In this document: positions 33,803 through 40,402 of the stretch, piece after piece | Layout: each line of letters opens with the position of its first letter | How positions within the stretch are numbered: position 1 is the stretch's first letter | Origin: Lachnospiraceae bacterium AM48-27BH | Lineage (GTDB): Bacteria > Bacillota > Clostridia > Lachnospirales > Lachnospiraceae | NCBI GenBank assembly: GCA_003478355.1 | Contig: QUFC01000041.1 | Span: forward strand, 1-40,402 | DNA: 40,402 bases | Direction: 5' to 3' | The notes under the pieces: generated by a model | Told to the model about the DNA's origin: nothing | The model's input: only the letters and a program-made list of their open reading frames with translations | The model's database searches: none | Translations under genes and position numbers: made by a program

Positions 33803-34744
33803 ATGATAAATAGCAGAAAAGTAGTCATCATTGGCTGTGGCTTTGTCGGAGCATCATCAGCCTTTGCCTTAATGCAGAGCAACCTTTTTTCAGAAATGGT
33901 TTTAATCGATGCGGATCGCAGCCGTGCGGAAGGAGAAGCGCTGGACATCAGCCATGGCATGGTATTCGCAAACCCCATCAAGATATATGCAGGAACCTAC
34001 GATGACATCATCGATGCCGCAGTGATCGTGATTACGGCAGGTGCGAACCAGAAGCCTGGTGAAACGAGGTTGGATCTGATCAAGAAGAATAGCGCAATTA
34101 TGAAATCCATCATCGGAGAGATCAAACAGCGTGAGTTCCATGGAATTTTGCTGATCGTTTCCAATCCAGTCGATATTCTTACTTACGTGGCTCTGAAGGA
34201 GTCCGGCTATCCGGCCAACCGGGTTATTGGTTCCGGAACCGTATTAGATACGGCCAGATTCCGGTATGAACTGGGAGAACATTTGTTTGTAGACAGTAGA
34301 AGCGTTCATGCCTATATCATAGGAGAACATGGCGACAGCGAACTTGCAGCGTGGAGCGACGCCAGAGTAGGCGGACTTCCAATCCACGATTTCTGTGAGC
34401 TGCGCGGATACTACGATCATGATACGTCCATGGAAAAGATATTTAATAGCGTGAAAAATAGCGCCTATGAGATCATTTCCAAAAAACACGCCACCTACTA
34501 CGGAATCGCCATGGCCGTATGCAGAATCTGCGCTGCGATCGTGCGGGACGAACGGTCAATCCTTCCAGTATCAAGTCTGATGACAGGAGAGTATGGAATC
34601 ACTGATGTGGTGCTGAGCATTCCGTCAGTTGTAGATGCGAAGGGGATTGAAGCGGTGGTGCCGATTGAGTTAGATGAAGCAGAATTAAAAGCACTCAAAA
34701 ATTCTGCGGAAGTTTTGAAAAAAATGATTGTCGAAAGGATTTGA
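33803..34744 (+). CDS. ldh: L-lactate dehydrogenase
   Basis: Reduces pyruvate to L-lactate with NADH in fermentation. The 313-residue protein has the dinucleotide loop VVIIGCGFVGASSAFAL and the LDH-specific Gln in AGANQKPGETR (malate dehydrogenases have Arg here). It also has the VSNPVDILTYV segment, substrate-binding VIGSGTVLDTARFR and the catalytic His in IIGEHGDSE. The consensus promoter and strong ribosome site predict high expression. The small membrane-protein gene starts 2 bp after its stop, so they are cotranscribed. Confidence 0.95.
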   Translation: MINSRKVVIIGCGFVGASSAFALMQSNLFSEMVLIDADRSRAEGEALDISHGMVFANPIKIYAGTYDDIIDAAVIVITAGANQKPGETRLDLIKKNSAIMKSIIGEIKQREFHGILLIVSNPVDILTYVALKESGYPANRVIGSGTVLDTARFRYELGEHLFVDSRSVHAYIIGEHGDSELAAWSDARVGGLPIHDFCELRGYYDHDTSMEKIFNSVKNSAYEIISKKHATYYGIAMAVCRICAAIVRDERSILPVSSLMTGEYGITDVVLSIPSVVDAKGIEAVVPIELDEAELKALKNSAEVLKKMIVERI

Positions 34745-34746
34745 GC

Positions 34747-35259
34747 ATGAACAAATTCCTAATGAAATTAATGCTTCTCATCATTGCCGGGATCATTTAC
34801 CTGATCACAGGTAGAAACCGGAGGCAGAAAGAGAAGATTCCGGATGGAATGGACATCTTGTGTGATCCACCGGAACAGAGATATCTGGTATATGCAATGG
34901 GAATCTTTGTTTTTCTTGGTGTCATGCTAATCAGTGTCCTATACATCAGGGCTGGAGCTCCTAAAGAAGCGAGAATGATGTGGGGACTGTGTGTGGTGAT
35001 GGCAGTAGGAATTCTGGCAGTCACGATATTTTCAGGAAATATGATGGCGAAGATGTGTGTATATTTTAATTCTGAGCTTCTGTACATAGAACGGCCATTT
35101 CATGAAACAAGAGTATTCAAATGGTATGAGATCCAGAAAATCGAGGGCAAATACGGCAGTACGATCCATCTTTATCATCTGGATGGAACAAAAATCCTTA
35201 CAGTTTACGCTAAGATGGTTAATTACAAGCATTTCTGTGAGGTTCTGCAAAACCGCTAG
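34747..35259 (+). CDS. Small membrane protein with a PH-like C-terminal domain, unknown function
   Basis: A 170-residue protein with one N-terminal helix (LMLLIIAGIIYLI), two central helices (about 49-67 and 77-95), and a cytoplasmic or surface beta-rich end. The end (MCVYFNSELLYIERPFHETRVFKWYEIQKIEGKYGSTIHLY) resembles small bacterial PH-like domains. It has no catalytic motif. It begins 2 bp after ldh. I do not recognise a named family. Confidence 0.7.
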   Translation: MNKFLMKLMLLIIAGIIYLITGRNRRQKEKIPDGMDILCDPPEQRYLVYAMGIFVFLGVMLISVLYIRAGAPKEARMMWGLCVVMAVGILAVTIFSGNMMAKMCVYFNSELLYIERPFHETRVFKWYEIQKIEGKYGSTIHLYHLDGTKILTVYAKMVNYKHFCEVLQNR

Positions 35260-35289
35260 ATTTGTGGAGGCACAGAGGAGGAAAGCTAA

Positions 35290-35739
35290 ATGACTGGAGA
35301 AATGATGTGGGAAGCATATTGCTGCAAAACGAATACGAATCGCAATGCACGTCACGATATATGGAAGTTTTGCGGTGGCGGTGCGGTTGCTGACAAACTT
35401 GCAAATCTTGTACTCGCCGGAATAAAGACTGCAACTGCGAGCACAAAACTCGCCTATGAACTAGGTGGTGAAAACTTACCAGAAGTCGGGACATACAGTG
35501 TGATTCTTTTTGACAATGAGGAGGCAGCGTGTATTATCCGTGATACAAAAGTATCTGTTGTTCCGTTCAATCAAGTCAGTGCAGACCATGCTTTCAAAGA
35601 GGGAGAAGATAACCGTAGCTTGAACAAATGGCGTGAAGTGCATCGGAGGGCTTTTACTCCAGACTATGAGGCCGCTGGTCTGGATTTCGATGAAAAGGGA
35701 GATTGCGTCTTGGAAGAATTTGAAGTGGTGTATCGGTGA
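35290..35739 (+). CDS. ASCH domain protein
   Basis: A 149-residue protein with the ASCH fold (PUA-related RNA-binding or hydrolase domain). Seen: the signature LVLAGIKTATAS (about 40-51), the strand VGTYSVILFDNEEAACIIRDTKVSVVPF, the acidic AFKEGEDNRSLNKWREVH helix and closing CVLEEFEVVY. Small ASCH proteins are nucleotide or RNA processing enzymes such as YqfB-type amidohydrolase, but the substrate here is unknown. AGGAGGAAAG precedes the ATG. Confidence 0.83.
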   Translation: MTGEMMWEAYCCKTNTNRNARHDIWKFCGGGAVADKLANLVLAGIKTATASTKLAYELGGENLPEVGTYSVILFDNEEAACIIRDTKVSVVPFNQVSADHAFKEGEDNRSLNKWREVHRRAFTPDYEAAGLDFDEKGDCVLEEFEVVYR

Positions 35740-35917
35740 ATCTTCAAAGTACAGCTTCACAGGCCAAACGCCTGAGCCTGCTCGTAACAACAATGCAGCC
35801 ACAAACGAACCTTGTCACCTGTTTTTCGGGGAAAATATCCTGAATAGTGTTCTGGAAAATGCAATGCTGCTTCCTTTTCGGGTGAAAAAATGATACTATA
35901 ATATTAAGAAACAGGTA

Positions 35918-35946
35918 TTGAATCTAAAAATACTGTATAGTATAAT
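35918..35946 (+). promoter_or_regulatory. Promoter and inverted-repeat operator of the Panacea-GNAT pair
   Basis: TTGAAT (35918-35923), 17 bp, TATAAT (35941-35946). The perfect inverted repeat ATACT-GTAT-AGTAT (35930-35943) overlaps the -10, as expected for an autoregulated toxin-antitoxin operon. Confidence 0.62.
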
Positions 35947-35980
35947 AAGTAAACTTATAGAAAAAGAAGGAGGGAGCAGA

Positions 35981-36439
35981 ATGGAAAATAGTAAAGTAGT
36001 TGCAAAAGTGTTATATAACATGTATCAGGATCGTTTCCGGTGCCCGATGGATGAGATGAAGATGCATAAGCTGATGTATTTTGCTCAGAGAGAATCCCTC
36101 ATGTATGATAAAGAACCTTTATTTGAGGAAAGTTTTTATGGATGGAAATATGGACCAGTGTTGAAAAGTGTTCGTAGTCAGTTTATGACACCACAGCCAT
36201 ATGCTGATGTTCGTGAGGACGTGTCTTCAGAGACAAAAAAACTATTATCCGAGGTATTAGAACGTTATGGTACTGTTTCTTCATGGAAACTTAGTAGCCT
36301 GTCACATGATGAATTATCTTGGAAACGGGCGCGTCAGGGATTGAAAGCCCATGATAATGGAGATGTAGAACTTTCGATGAATGCGATGCGCCTGGATGCT
36401 ACCCGTGAGTTAGCAGCCAGAAAGATGCAGTTATCCTAG
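35981..36439 (+). CDS. Panacea (SocA/DUF4065) domain antitoxin
   Basis: A 152-residue protein that is nearly all Panacea domain: VAKVLYNMYQ, KMHKLMYFAQRESLMYDKEP, FEESFYGWKYGPVLKSVRSQF and the C-terminal LSSLSHDELSWKRAR. Panacea domains neutralise varied toxins by direct binding, and SocA acts as a proteolytic adaptor. ATG 35981 follows AAGGAGGG. The downstream gene starts 9 bp later, in normal antitoxin-then-toxin order. Its own operator overlaps the promoter. Confidence 0.85.
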   Translation: MENSKVVAKVLYNMYQDRFRCPMDEMKMHKLMYFAQRESLMYDKEPLFEESFYGWKYGPVLKSVRSQFMTPQPYADVREDVSSETKKLLSEVLERYGTVSSWKLSSLSHDELSWKRARQGLKAHDNGDVELSMNAMRLDATRELAARKMQLS

Positions 36440-36448
36440 TCAAATGAG

Positions 36449-37300
36449 GTGAGCAAAATTACGGTAGAAGAGAATCGTCAGTACTTTCGTGGGTTTACCT
36501 GCGAAGTACTGACATCAAACCAAGAAAATAGACAGATGATTGGTGTGTTTCAATCATCGAGAAATAGAAACACATTAGGAAATTACTTGAAAACCAATGC
36601 ATGGGAGGATGATACAGAAGGTGAAACCAGAATCTATCTAGTGAAGGATTCTGAGCATAGGCCTGTAGTGTTCTTTTCCTTAAAATGTGGTCTTTTGTTT
36701 CGCAGCAGCAGCTACGATAAGCTGGAAGAAAGTGAAAGAGATTTTGTAGATATGGTTGTCAATGCCAAAAAGCTGGATGACCAGGAAACTGTGAATTCAT
36801 ATTATGAATATGGTTCTCAGGAGTTCAGGAATATCGATGCCTTGTTTCAGATAGCGAACAAGCGAGTCGATGCGAAAAATGAAATAAAAGAGCTGAAAGA
36901 TGATAAGCATACTTTAAGAGTAGACAGTTGTTTTTCTGGAATTGAATTGAAGCATTTTTGCAAAAATGAGATGTACATACCAGATGAGCATTTAGATTTC
37001 CCATTAGGATTTGGAATCTTCTGGGAGGTAATCGTTCCGAGAATCTTGGAAATTACAGAGCATATTGGGTGCAAATATTTATATTTATTTGCTGCAGATC
37101 ATACGGAGCAGGCAGATATTAAAAAACTGGTTTATTATTATAAGAGCTCATTGAAATTCTATGAGTGTGATGATGACATTATGCTTATTAAACCAGAATA
37201 TGATGAGAATTGCTATGGCCTGGTGCAGGAGATAGCAAAACTTCGAGAAAACAGAGAGGCTGTTTGGCAGGAATACTCAGATATCTCTGGTCATTATTAG
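36449..37300 (+). CDS. GNAT-like protein, putative toxin partner of the Panacea antitoxin
   Basis: A 283-residue protein without signal or membrane segments. The pattern suggests an acetyltransferase fold: an acceptor-side strand RPVVFFSLKCGLLF, then IELKHFCKNEMY, GFGIFWEVIVPRILEIT and GCKYLYLFAADHTEQADIKKLVYYYKSSLKFYEC, which looks like the C-terminal GNAT strands and helix. The classic Q/RxxGxG/A acetyl-CoA loop is not obvious. Start choice is uncertain: GTG 36449 has no ribosome site, while GAGGTG at 36446-36451 would best serve an ATT at 36458. Weak translation would suit a toxin. A strong terminator follows. Confidence 0.68.
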   Translation: MSKITVEENRQYFRGFTCEVLTSNQENRQMIGVFQSSRNRNTLGNYLKTNAWEDDTEGETRIYLVKDSEHRPVVFFSLKCGLLFRSSSYDKLEESERDFVDMVVNAKKLDDQETVNSYYEYGSQEFRNIDALFQIANKRVDAKNEIKELKDDKHTLRVDSCFSGIELKHFCKNEMYIPDEHLDFPLGFGIFWEVIVPRILEITEHIGCKYLYLFAADHTEQADIKKLVYYYKSSLKFYECDDDIMLIKPEYDENCYGLVQEIAKLRENREAVWQEYSDISGHY

Positions 37301-37314
37301 GTAGAAATGGAGTG

Positions 37315-37357
37315 GAGAACTTTTGGACATTATGTGTCCAAAGGTTCTCTTTTTTTG
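37315..37357 (+). terminator. Terminator of the Panacea-GNAT operon
   Basis: GAGAACTTTTGGAC (37315-37328) pairs with GTCCAAAGGTTCTC (37336-37349), allowing G-T pairs, and is followed by T8. Confidence 0.88.
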
Positions 37358-37862
37358 CGAAACTCAATTCTACAATTAAGCCAAAGTTATCCACATCTAT
37401 CTGAATGAGATAACTGCCTCACATTTTGCAGTTCAATTGTGTGAATCATGTATATTTAGGCGCACTTAAATAAACCACATCCGTTTTGTATAAGTGGTAA
37501 GTCCTAGGCTATAAGTGGTTTCAGGCTTCGGATGTATTGGTGTTGATGAATCTTATCAGCAACGAGAACCGTAACAAGTTGGGTGATTCCTGCGAGAAGC
37601 AAATCAGCGTGAAGTGTTTTTTCATTCTGGGTTTTACGATTCGCAATGCAGAAACTATCCTTGAAATGATTGATCGATTTTTCTACATTTACATGGATCT
37701 ATCTCCTTTAGGTGGATTGGTTGATAATTTTTCGCAACTCTATTGTACCATAAACCTTGAGGAGATATTTTGTTTTTAATAAGAAAAAAAGCTGTATTTA
37801 TGCGGCTTTTGGCGTTTCGCAAACGCCTGATGAATTACCGAGAAATGAGAGGAGGATTAGGT
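37358..37862. other. Scarred intergenic region
   Basis: About 500 bp without an intact gene. It holds a minus-strand transposase-like scrap (37504-37698) and, just before the next gene, two hairpins: an AAAAGC/GCTTTT stem and GGCGTTT-CGC-AAACGCC (about 37809-37825). The rest shows nothing I can assign. Confidence 0.5.
37504..37698 (-). pseudogene. C-terminal scrap of an insertion-sequence transposase
   Basis: A minus-strand frame of about 64 codons, stopped at both ends, encodes a protein-like string: SINHFKDSFCIANRKTQNEK, then LLLAGITQLVTVLVADKIHQ and YIRSLKPLIA. The style is that of a transposase C-terminus, but I cannot name the IS family. The absence of a start codon and flanking stops point to a remnant. 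Confidence 0.4.
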
Positions 37863-38375
37863 ATGAAACGCAGTATGAGATTTACAGCTGTTGTGATGGC
37901 AACAGTGATGACAGTGGGAACAGCTTCTACAGCAATGGCAGCAGAGTGGAAACATGATTCCAAAGGCTGGTGGTGGCAGAATGATGACGGAAGTTATCCG
38001 GCAGCTTCCTGGCAGTGGCTTGATGGCAATCATGATGGTGCGTGGGTAGTAAATAGTGCAGTTCAGACCAAGGTAGTGGCAGCTTCTGGACAGACCAAGG
38101 CACAGACTGCTGATGATTACAGTGGTACATATGTTGAAACGTGGAGTGATGGAACAGTTGTGACTCATGTGATCGCTTACAATCCGGCAGAGAAGACCTT
38201 GACAGATACAAGAACAGCCGGCGATTCCACTTATGTAGATAACTATCGTTATTATGGTGCAGGCTGGAATGGATATACCTGCTTTGAACTGGTATCAGCA
38301 GATGAGAAAGCCTCTATTTTCTTCTCTGCGCCAGTTGTGATGGAAACCGGATATTCTATCATCCATAGACAATAA
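37863..38375 (+). CDS. Secreted protein with one cell-wall-binding-like motif
   Basis: A 170-residue protein with a signal peptide cut after about residue 26 (TASTAMA-AE). Next comes one copy of the clostridial motif WKHDSKGWWWQNDDGSYP...WQWLDGNHDG, related to choline/cell-wall-binding repeats, then a beta-rich domain (GTYVETWSDGTVVTHVIAYN, YRYYGAGWNGYTCFELV). GAGGAGG lies before ATG 37863; upstream in-frame ATGs at 37770 lack one. Most relatives carry several repeats, so one is short. Probably secreted and loosely wall-attached; ligand unknown. Confidence 0.75.
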   Translation: MKRSMRFTAVVMATVMTVGTASTAMAAEWKHDSKGWWWQNDDGSYPAASWQWLDGNHDGAWVVNSAVQTKVVAASGQTKAQTADDYSGTYVETWSDGTVVTHVIAYNPAEKTLTDTRTAGDSTYVDNYRYYGAGWNGYTCFELVSADEKASIFFSAPVVMETGYSIIHRQ

Positions 38376-38387
38376 TCTGAATTTTTA

Positions 38388-38410
38388 AGGTGGGAGTCTT
38401 CTCGACTGAG
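38388..38410. repeat. Extra 23-bp end module of the R2 repeat
   Basis: AGGTGGGAGTCTTCTCGACT and the next three bases repeat exactly the sequence at 38568-38590. The 180-bp R2 copy is therefore bracketed by direct 23-bp repeats, suggesting a tandem copy that lost its middle or a duplication on insertion. Confidence 0.75.
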
Positions 38411-38590
38411 TTCAAGTCGAACGTCCGTGAGACTTGGCGCGTGATTCTGGTCAGCGTAAGCTGACATATTCTTTACAGAATCACTGCGCATCCTCGCGGA
38501 GCGTTTATCTCAGTCGGAGATTGGACTCCCATTGAGAATAATTTATTATTACTCACCACCTAAAAGAGGTGGGAGTCTTCTCGACTGAGA
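38411..38590. repeat. Intergenic modular hairpin repeat, copy E (class R2, reverse orientation)
   Basis: The reverse complement of copy D with small changes. The GTGATTCTG/CAGAATCAC stem is kept, and the inner GTCAGC/GCTGAC stem has a changed loop. It lies between the secreted-protein gene and the tnpB element. Confidence 0.85.
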
Positions 38591-38637
38591 TAAAAGTGAA
38601 ATCATAGGGATGCATCAGTTGGTTAAAAAATGATCCC

Positions 38638-38800
38638 GTGAATTACCCGCCACTTAATTTTGAAGAAATTTGAAGTGGGGGCTTCTGGGGAATCCTTGGA
38701 CTCCCGTTTAAGAAGTTTGATCTTTGAGTTTCCACCTGCTTTCAGGCGATCCTTATTCTTACAGGCGTATCCACATCGCCTCTAGCATATAGAGCCCTTA
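38638..38800 (-). ncRNA. Putative reRNA (omega RNA) and right end of the tnpB element
   Basis: Just past the tnpB stop, the minus strand carries the element-end hairpin of this TnpB group: CCCCCACTT, an AT-rich loop, then AAGTGGCGGG (one bulged C), closing with TAATTCAC at 38638. In known IS200/IS605 elements the 3' end of the tnpB transcript forms the guide RNA, with the guide taken from flanking DNA. The guide here would start GGGATCATTTTTTAACC (38637 downward). The 5' limit of the RNA inside tnpB is a guess. Confidence 0.55.
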
Positions 38801-39992
38801 GGCTCACAATGTTACATTTACGCATGATATTTAAAGCACCATTGACATCAGCGTTGATCCGCCTTCCAGAGTGGTCCTGATACAAACCACGGCAGATCCG
38901 GCGGCCGGAAAAGACCGGTGGCACAAATCCTGCTTCTCCATATACAGGCATCTCATCCAGATCCCAGAAGGATGCCTTGGAAGTGTAGCTTTCCTCCTGT
39001 TCCACGTAGCGGATCCCATTCATTTCACATAGATATTTCAGTTTCCTACGGAGTATCCCGAACGGGATTCCCACAAAGACCTGGTTCATCCGCCTGCCAA
39101 GGTCAGAGGAGCGCTGGAAGGTGGTGTTGTAACCCACGATCAGGGTTCCGATATCGTTCCGGATGCAGTAGGTGACCACCTGTTTTGCTGCTTTCCCCAT
39201 GTAGTCACGGACCTGGTTGTTTCTCTTTCTCTGCAAAGCTGCCTGACGTCTGGTTGTTTTCTTTCCATAGTGCTGCTTATCTTTGACGCTCTGCAGGCAG
39301 GCATTCTGCTTGTTGAACCACTGGTTGATGGATTTTAAGCGTTTCCCATCGATGAGGAAGCTTTCCCCTCTGTTGGAGACGGCCGTCATGAGATTGTCGA
39401 TCCCGAAGTCGATCGCCAGTGCATGGGTTGGATTCAGATTTCTTTGAGCTGCTTCCACCTGATAGGTGTACTGGATCTCAAAGAACCTGGCGTCTGCTTT
39501 TGGGATGATACGGATCTCCTTAATGGTTTTATCTGCCAGGACCGGCGGGATGGTAATGGTGACCGGTTTATGATGCTTCTTATACGCTGTTGAGTACGGA
39601 AGGACAAAACGGTTCCCATTCAGTCTTACAAACCCCACGATCAGGGTTGCGTAGCCGTCTTTTGGAAGGTATTTGGGCAGCCTGCAGGATGAAAATGGAT
39701 ACTTCCCCTGCTTTGCCAGTTTCAACAGGCTGAAGAAAGACTTAAAAGCTCCGTCCACTTCCTTAAGAATCTGCTGGGCCATGTTGGAGTTCAGCAGCCG
39801 ATAGTTTTCGGAAGTTTTTAAGATGGCGTAGTTTTTCTCATATGGGAGGTACTGGCTATGTTCAAAGTAATGCTGCCGTATCTGGTAGATAGCCTGGTTG
39901 GTCAGTTTTTTTGCTGTGCGGCATAATTCCCGTAGAATGAGAAATTCATCTTTGGACAGATGCTTTAGCTGCTGGCATACGGTCAAATACAA
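38742..39992 (-). CDS. tnpB: TnpB, RNA-guided nuclease of an IS200/IS605-type element
   Basis: A 416-residue TnpB (OrfB). The start is probably TTG at 39992, 7-8 bases after AGGAGG, giving the family's N-terminus MYLTVCQQLKHLS; a GTG at 40019 opens the frame but lacks a ribosome site. RuvC residues appear intact: Asp in AIDFGIDNLMTAVSN, Glu in VEQEESYTSKASF and Asp in INADVNGALNI. The zinc-ribbon CxxC pairs are replaced by a PVYG...FSGRRICRGLYQ segment, a variant I know from other Firmicutes TnpBs. No tnpA is present, so it cannot move by itself. The right-end hairpin and candidate reRNA follow the stop. The promoter overlaps a LexA-like palindrome. Confidence 0.92.
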   Translation of the reverse strand: MYLTVCQQLKHLSKDEFLILRELCRTAKKLTNQAIYQIRQHYFEHSQYLPYEKNYAILKTSENYRLLNSNMAQQILKEVDGAFKSFFSLLKLAKQGKYPFSSCRLPKYLPKDGYATLIVGFVRLNGNRFVLPYSTAYKKHHKPVTITIPPVLADKTIKEIRIIPKADARFFEIQYTYQVEAAQRNLNPTHALAIDFGIDNLMTAVSNRGESFLIDGKRLKSINQWFNKQNACLQSVKDKQHYGKKTTRRQAALQRKRNNQVRDYMGKAAKQVVTYCIRNDIGTLIVGYNTTFQRSSDLGRRMNQVFVGIPFGILRRKLKYLCEMNGIRYVEQEESYTSKASFWDLDEMPVYGEAGFVPPVFSGRRICRGLYQDHSGRRINADVNGALNIMRKCNIVSLRALYARGDVDTPVRIRIA

Positions 39993-40018
39993 AACGGGGC
40001 CTCCTTTTCTAATTGACA

Positions 40019-40034
40019 CAGAACATATGTTCTG
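40019..40034. promoter_or_regulatory. LexA-box-like palindrome at the tnpB transcription start
   Basis: CAGAACATATGTTCTG is a perfect 16-bp palindrome with the GAAC-n4-GTTC core of the Gram-positive LexA box. It lies directly after the tnpB -10, where repressor binding would block transcription. Confidence 0.5.
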
Positions 40035-40039
40035 CGCTA

Positions 40040-40048
40040 ATTATAGCA
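40040..40048 (-). promoter_or_regulatory. Extended -10 promoter of tnpB
   Basis: On the minus strand, TGCTATAAT is a perfect -10 with the TGn extension. No good -35 lies at the right distance, as is common for extended -10 promoters. The start site would be near 40033, inside the palindrome. Confidence 0.58.
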
Positions 40049-40136
40049 CATGATTCCACAAAAGGGAAGAGAAAGAATCGTAATTGCTTACCATTTTACA
40101 TTTGTATATATATCGTTATAGCGGCATTCATCCAGC

Positions 40137-40178
40137 CACCTAAGAGGAATGGGGGTATTCTGTCGATTTTATGATAAA
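40137..40178. repeat. Diverged end module of the R2 repeat on the far side of tnpB
   Basis: CACCTAAGAGGAATGGGGGT and the following TCTGTCGA...ATAAAA align with the R2 end at 38557-38594. R2 pieces therefore flank the tnpB element on both sides, suggesting insertion into or beside such a repeat. Confidence 0.45.
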
Positions 40179-40346
40179 AAGGGAGGAGCCGGTGACTCCT
40201 TACGGAACCACCGGCAGATTATGAAAAAAATTTTATCGAATTGTTAGCAGCATTTCTTTCTTTCGATGATATAACTATATCAGTTAAATATGAAGAAAGT
40301 TTGGAGTGCCTGTTAAAAATATGTGAATGATTGTGAATGAAATATG

Positions 40347-40394
40347 AACGTCCGGCAGCTAGATCCATATGGAGCAGTTGCCGGACGTTTTTTA
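40347..40394 (+). terminator. Rho-independent terminator near the window end
   Basis: AACGTCCGGCA (40347-40357) pairs perfectly with TGCCGGACGTT (40379-40389), followed by T-rich sequence. No plus-strand gene precedes it in the window, so it may end an unseen small RNA or act on a gene to the right. Confidence 0.75.
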
Positions 40395-40402
40395 TATCAT
40401 AG

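Larger units (their letters stand above)
40020..40402. other. Non-coding end of window
   Basis: About 380 bp with no credible ORF. It contains the tnpB promoter and left-end DNA, the R2 fragment, a GCCGGTG/CACCGGC hairpin near 40188-40215, and a terminator near the window end. Confidence 0.55.

Noticed and set aside
35633..35893. 86-codon plus-strand ORF after the ASCH gene
   Set aside because: It starts inside the ASCH gene in another frame, has no ribosome site and reads as low-complexity; treated as chance.
37537..37779. 80-codon plus-strand ORF
   Set aside because: It is largely antisense to the transposase-like scrap, which has the better protein character; no ribosome site.
38742..39992. 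Cas12-type effector
   Set aside because: Length of about 416 residues, IS200/IS605 ends and lack of cas genes or an array point to TnpB.

Overview
The window looks like chromosome from a Gram-positive, spore-forming Clostridia, most likely a gut-type Lachnospiraceae. The reasons are strong AGGAGG-type ribosome sites, lipoproteins with Thr/Glu/Ala-rich linkers, a SpoVAF/GerA germination protein, a clostridial YG/WW cell-wall-binding-like motif protein, a methionine aminopeptidase with an N-terminal SEC-C motif, and fermentative malic enzyme and lactate dehydrogenase. No rRNA, tRNA or CRISPR array was seen. Species cannot be given from sequence alone.

Layout. 1-6.3 kb is housekeeping: intergenic hairpin repeats, map and argG on the minus strand, then a plus-strand operon of fchA, folD and recQ. 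The FolD lacks two of the usual cyclohydrolase residues while FchA sits directly upstream, suggesting split activities. 6.3-6.7 kb has a consensus promoter, four perfect hairpins and a terminator with no ORF: a candidate small RNA or riboswitch. 6.7-10.3 kb holds an FmdE-like protein and a FecCD/BtuCD-type metal or metallo-cofactor ABC importer. 10.4-16.0 kb (minus strand) is an OB-fold-like lipoprotein and a four-gene CUT1 (Ugp/Mal-type) sugar importer. 16.1-27.4 kb is one long plus-strand operon: DauR/YheO-type regulator, ornithine cyclodeaminase-like enzyme, complete Opp-type peptide importer, Nif3-like protein, N-acyl-D-amino-acid deacylase and MalY/PatB-type PLP enzyme. It reads as import and breakdown of short peptides or N-acylated, possibly D-, amino acids. 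27.7-32.5 kb holds a xylose-isomerase-like TIM barrel, NAD malic enzyme, membrane acyltransferase and SpoVAF-like protein.

From 32.6 kb onward the window is accessory DNA. It holds a second promoter-to-terminator RNA candidate, a decayed AAA ATPase plus HNH pair of the PtuAB/retron-effector type, ldh, a small membrane protein, an ASCH protein, an apparent Panacea (SocA/DUF4065)-GNAT toxin-antitoxin pair, a transposase scrap, a small secreted protein, and a tnpB-only IS200/IS605-type element. The tnpB has a readable reRNA end, and its promoter carries a LexA-box-like palindrome.

Two properties run through the window. A family of modular intergenic palindromic repeats occurs at least six times; its stem arms differ between copies yet stay complementary. 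Three otherwise good genes (importer binding protein, operon regulator, deacylase) each carry what looks like a one-base frameshift, so either base calling is imperfect or these pathways are decaying. All family assignments are from motif recognition by eye; no database search was run.
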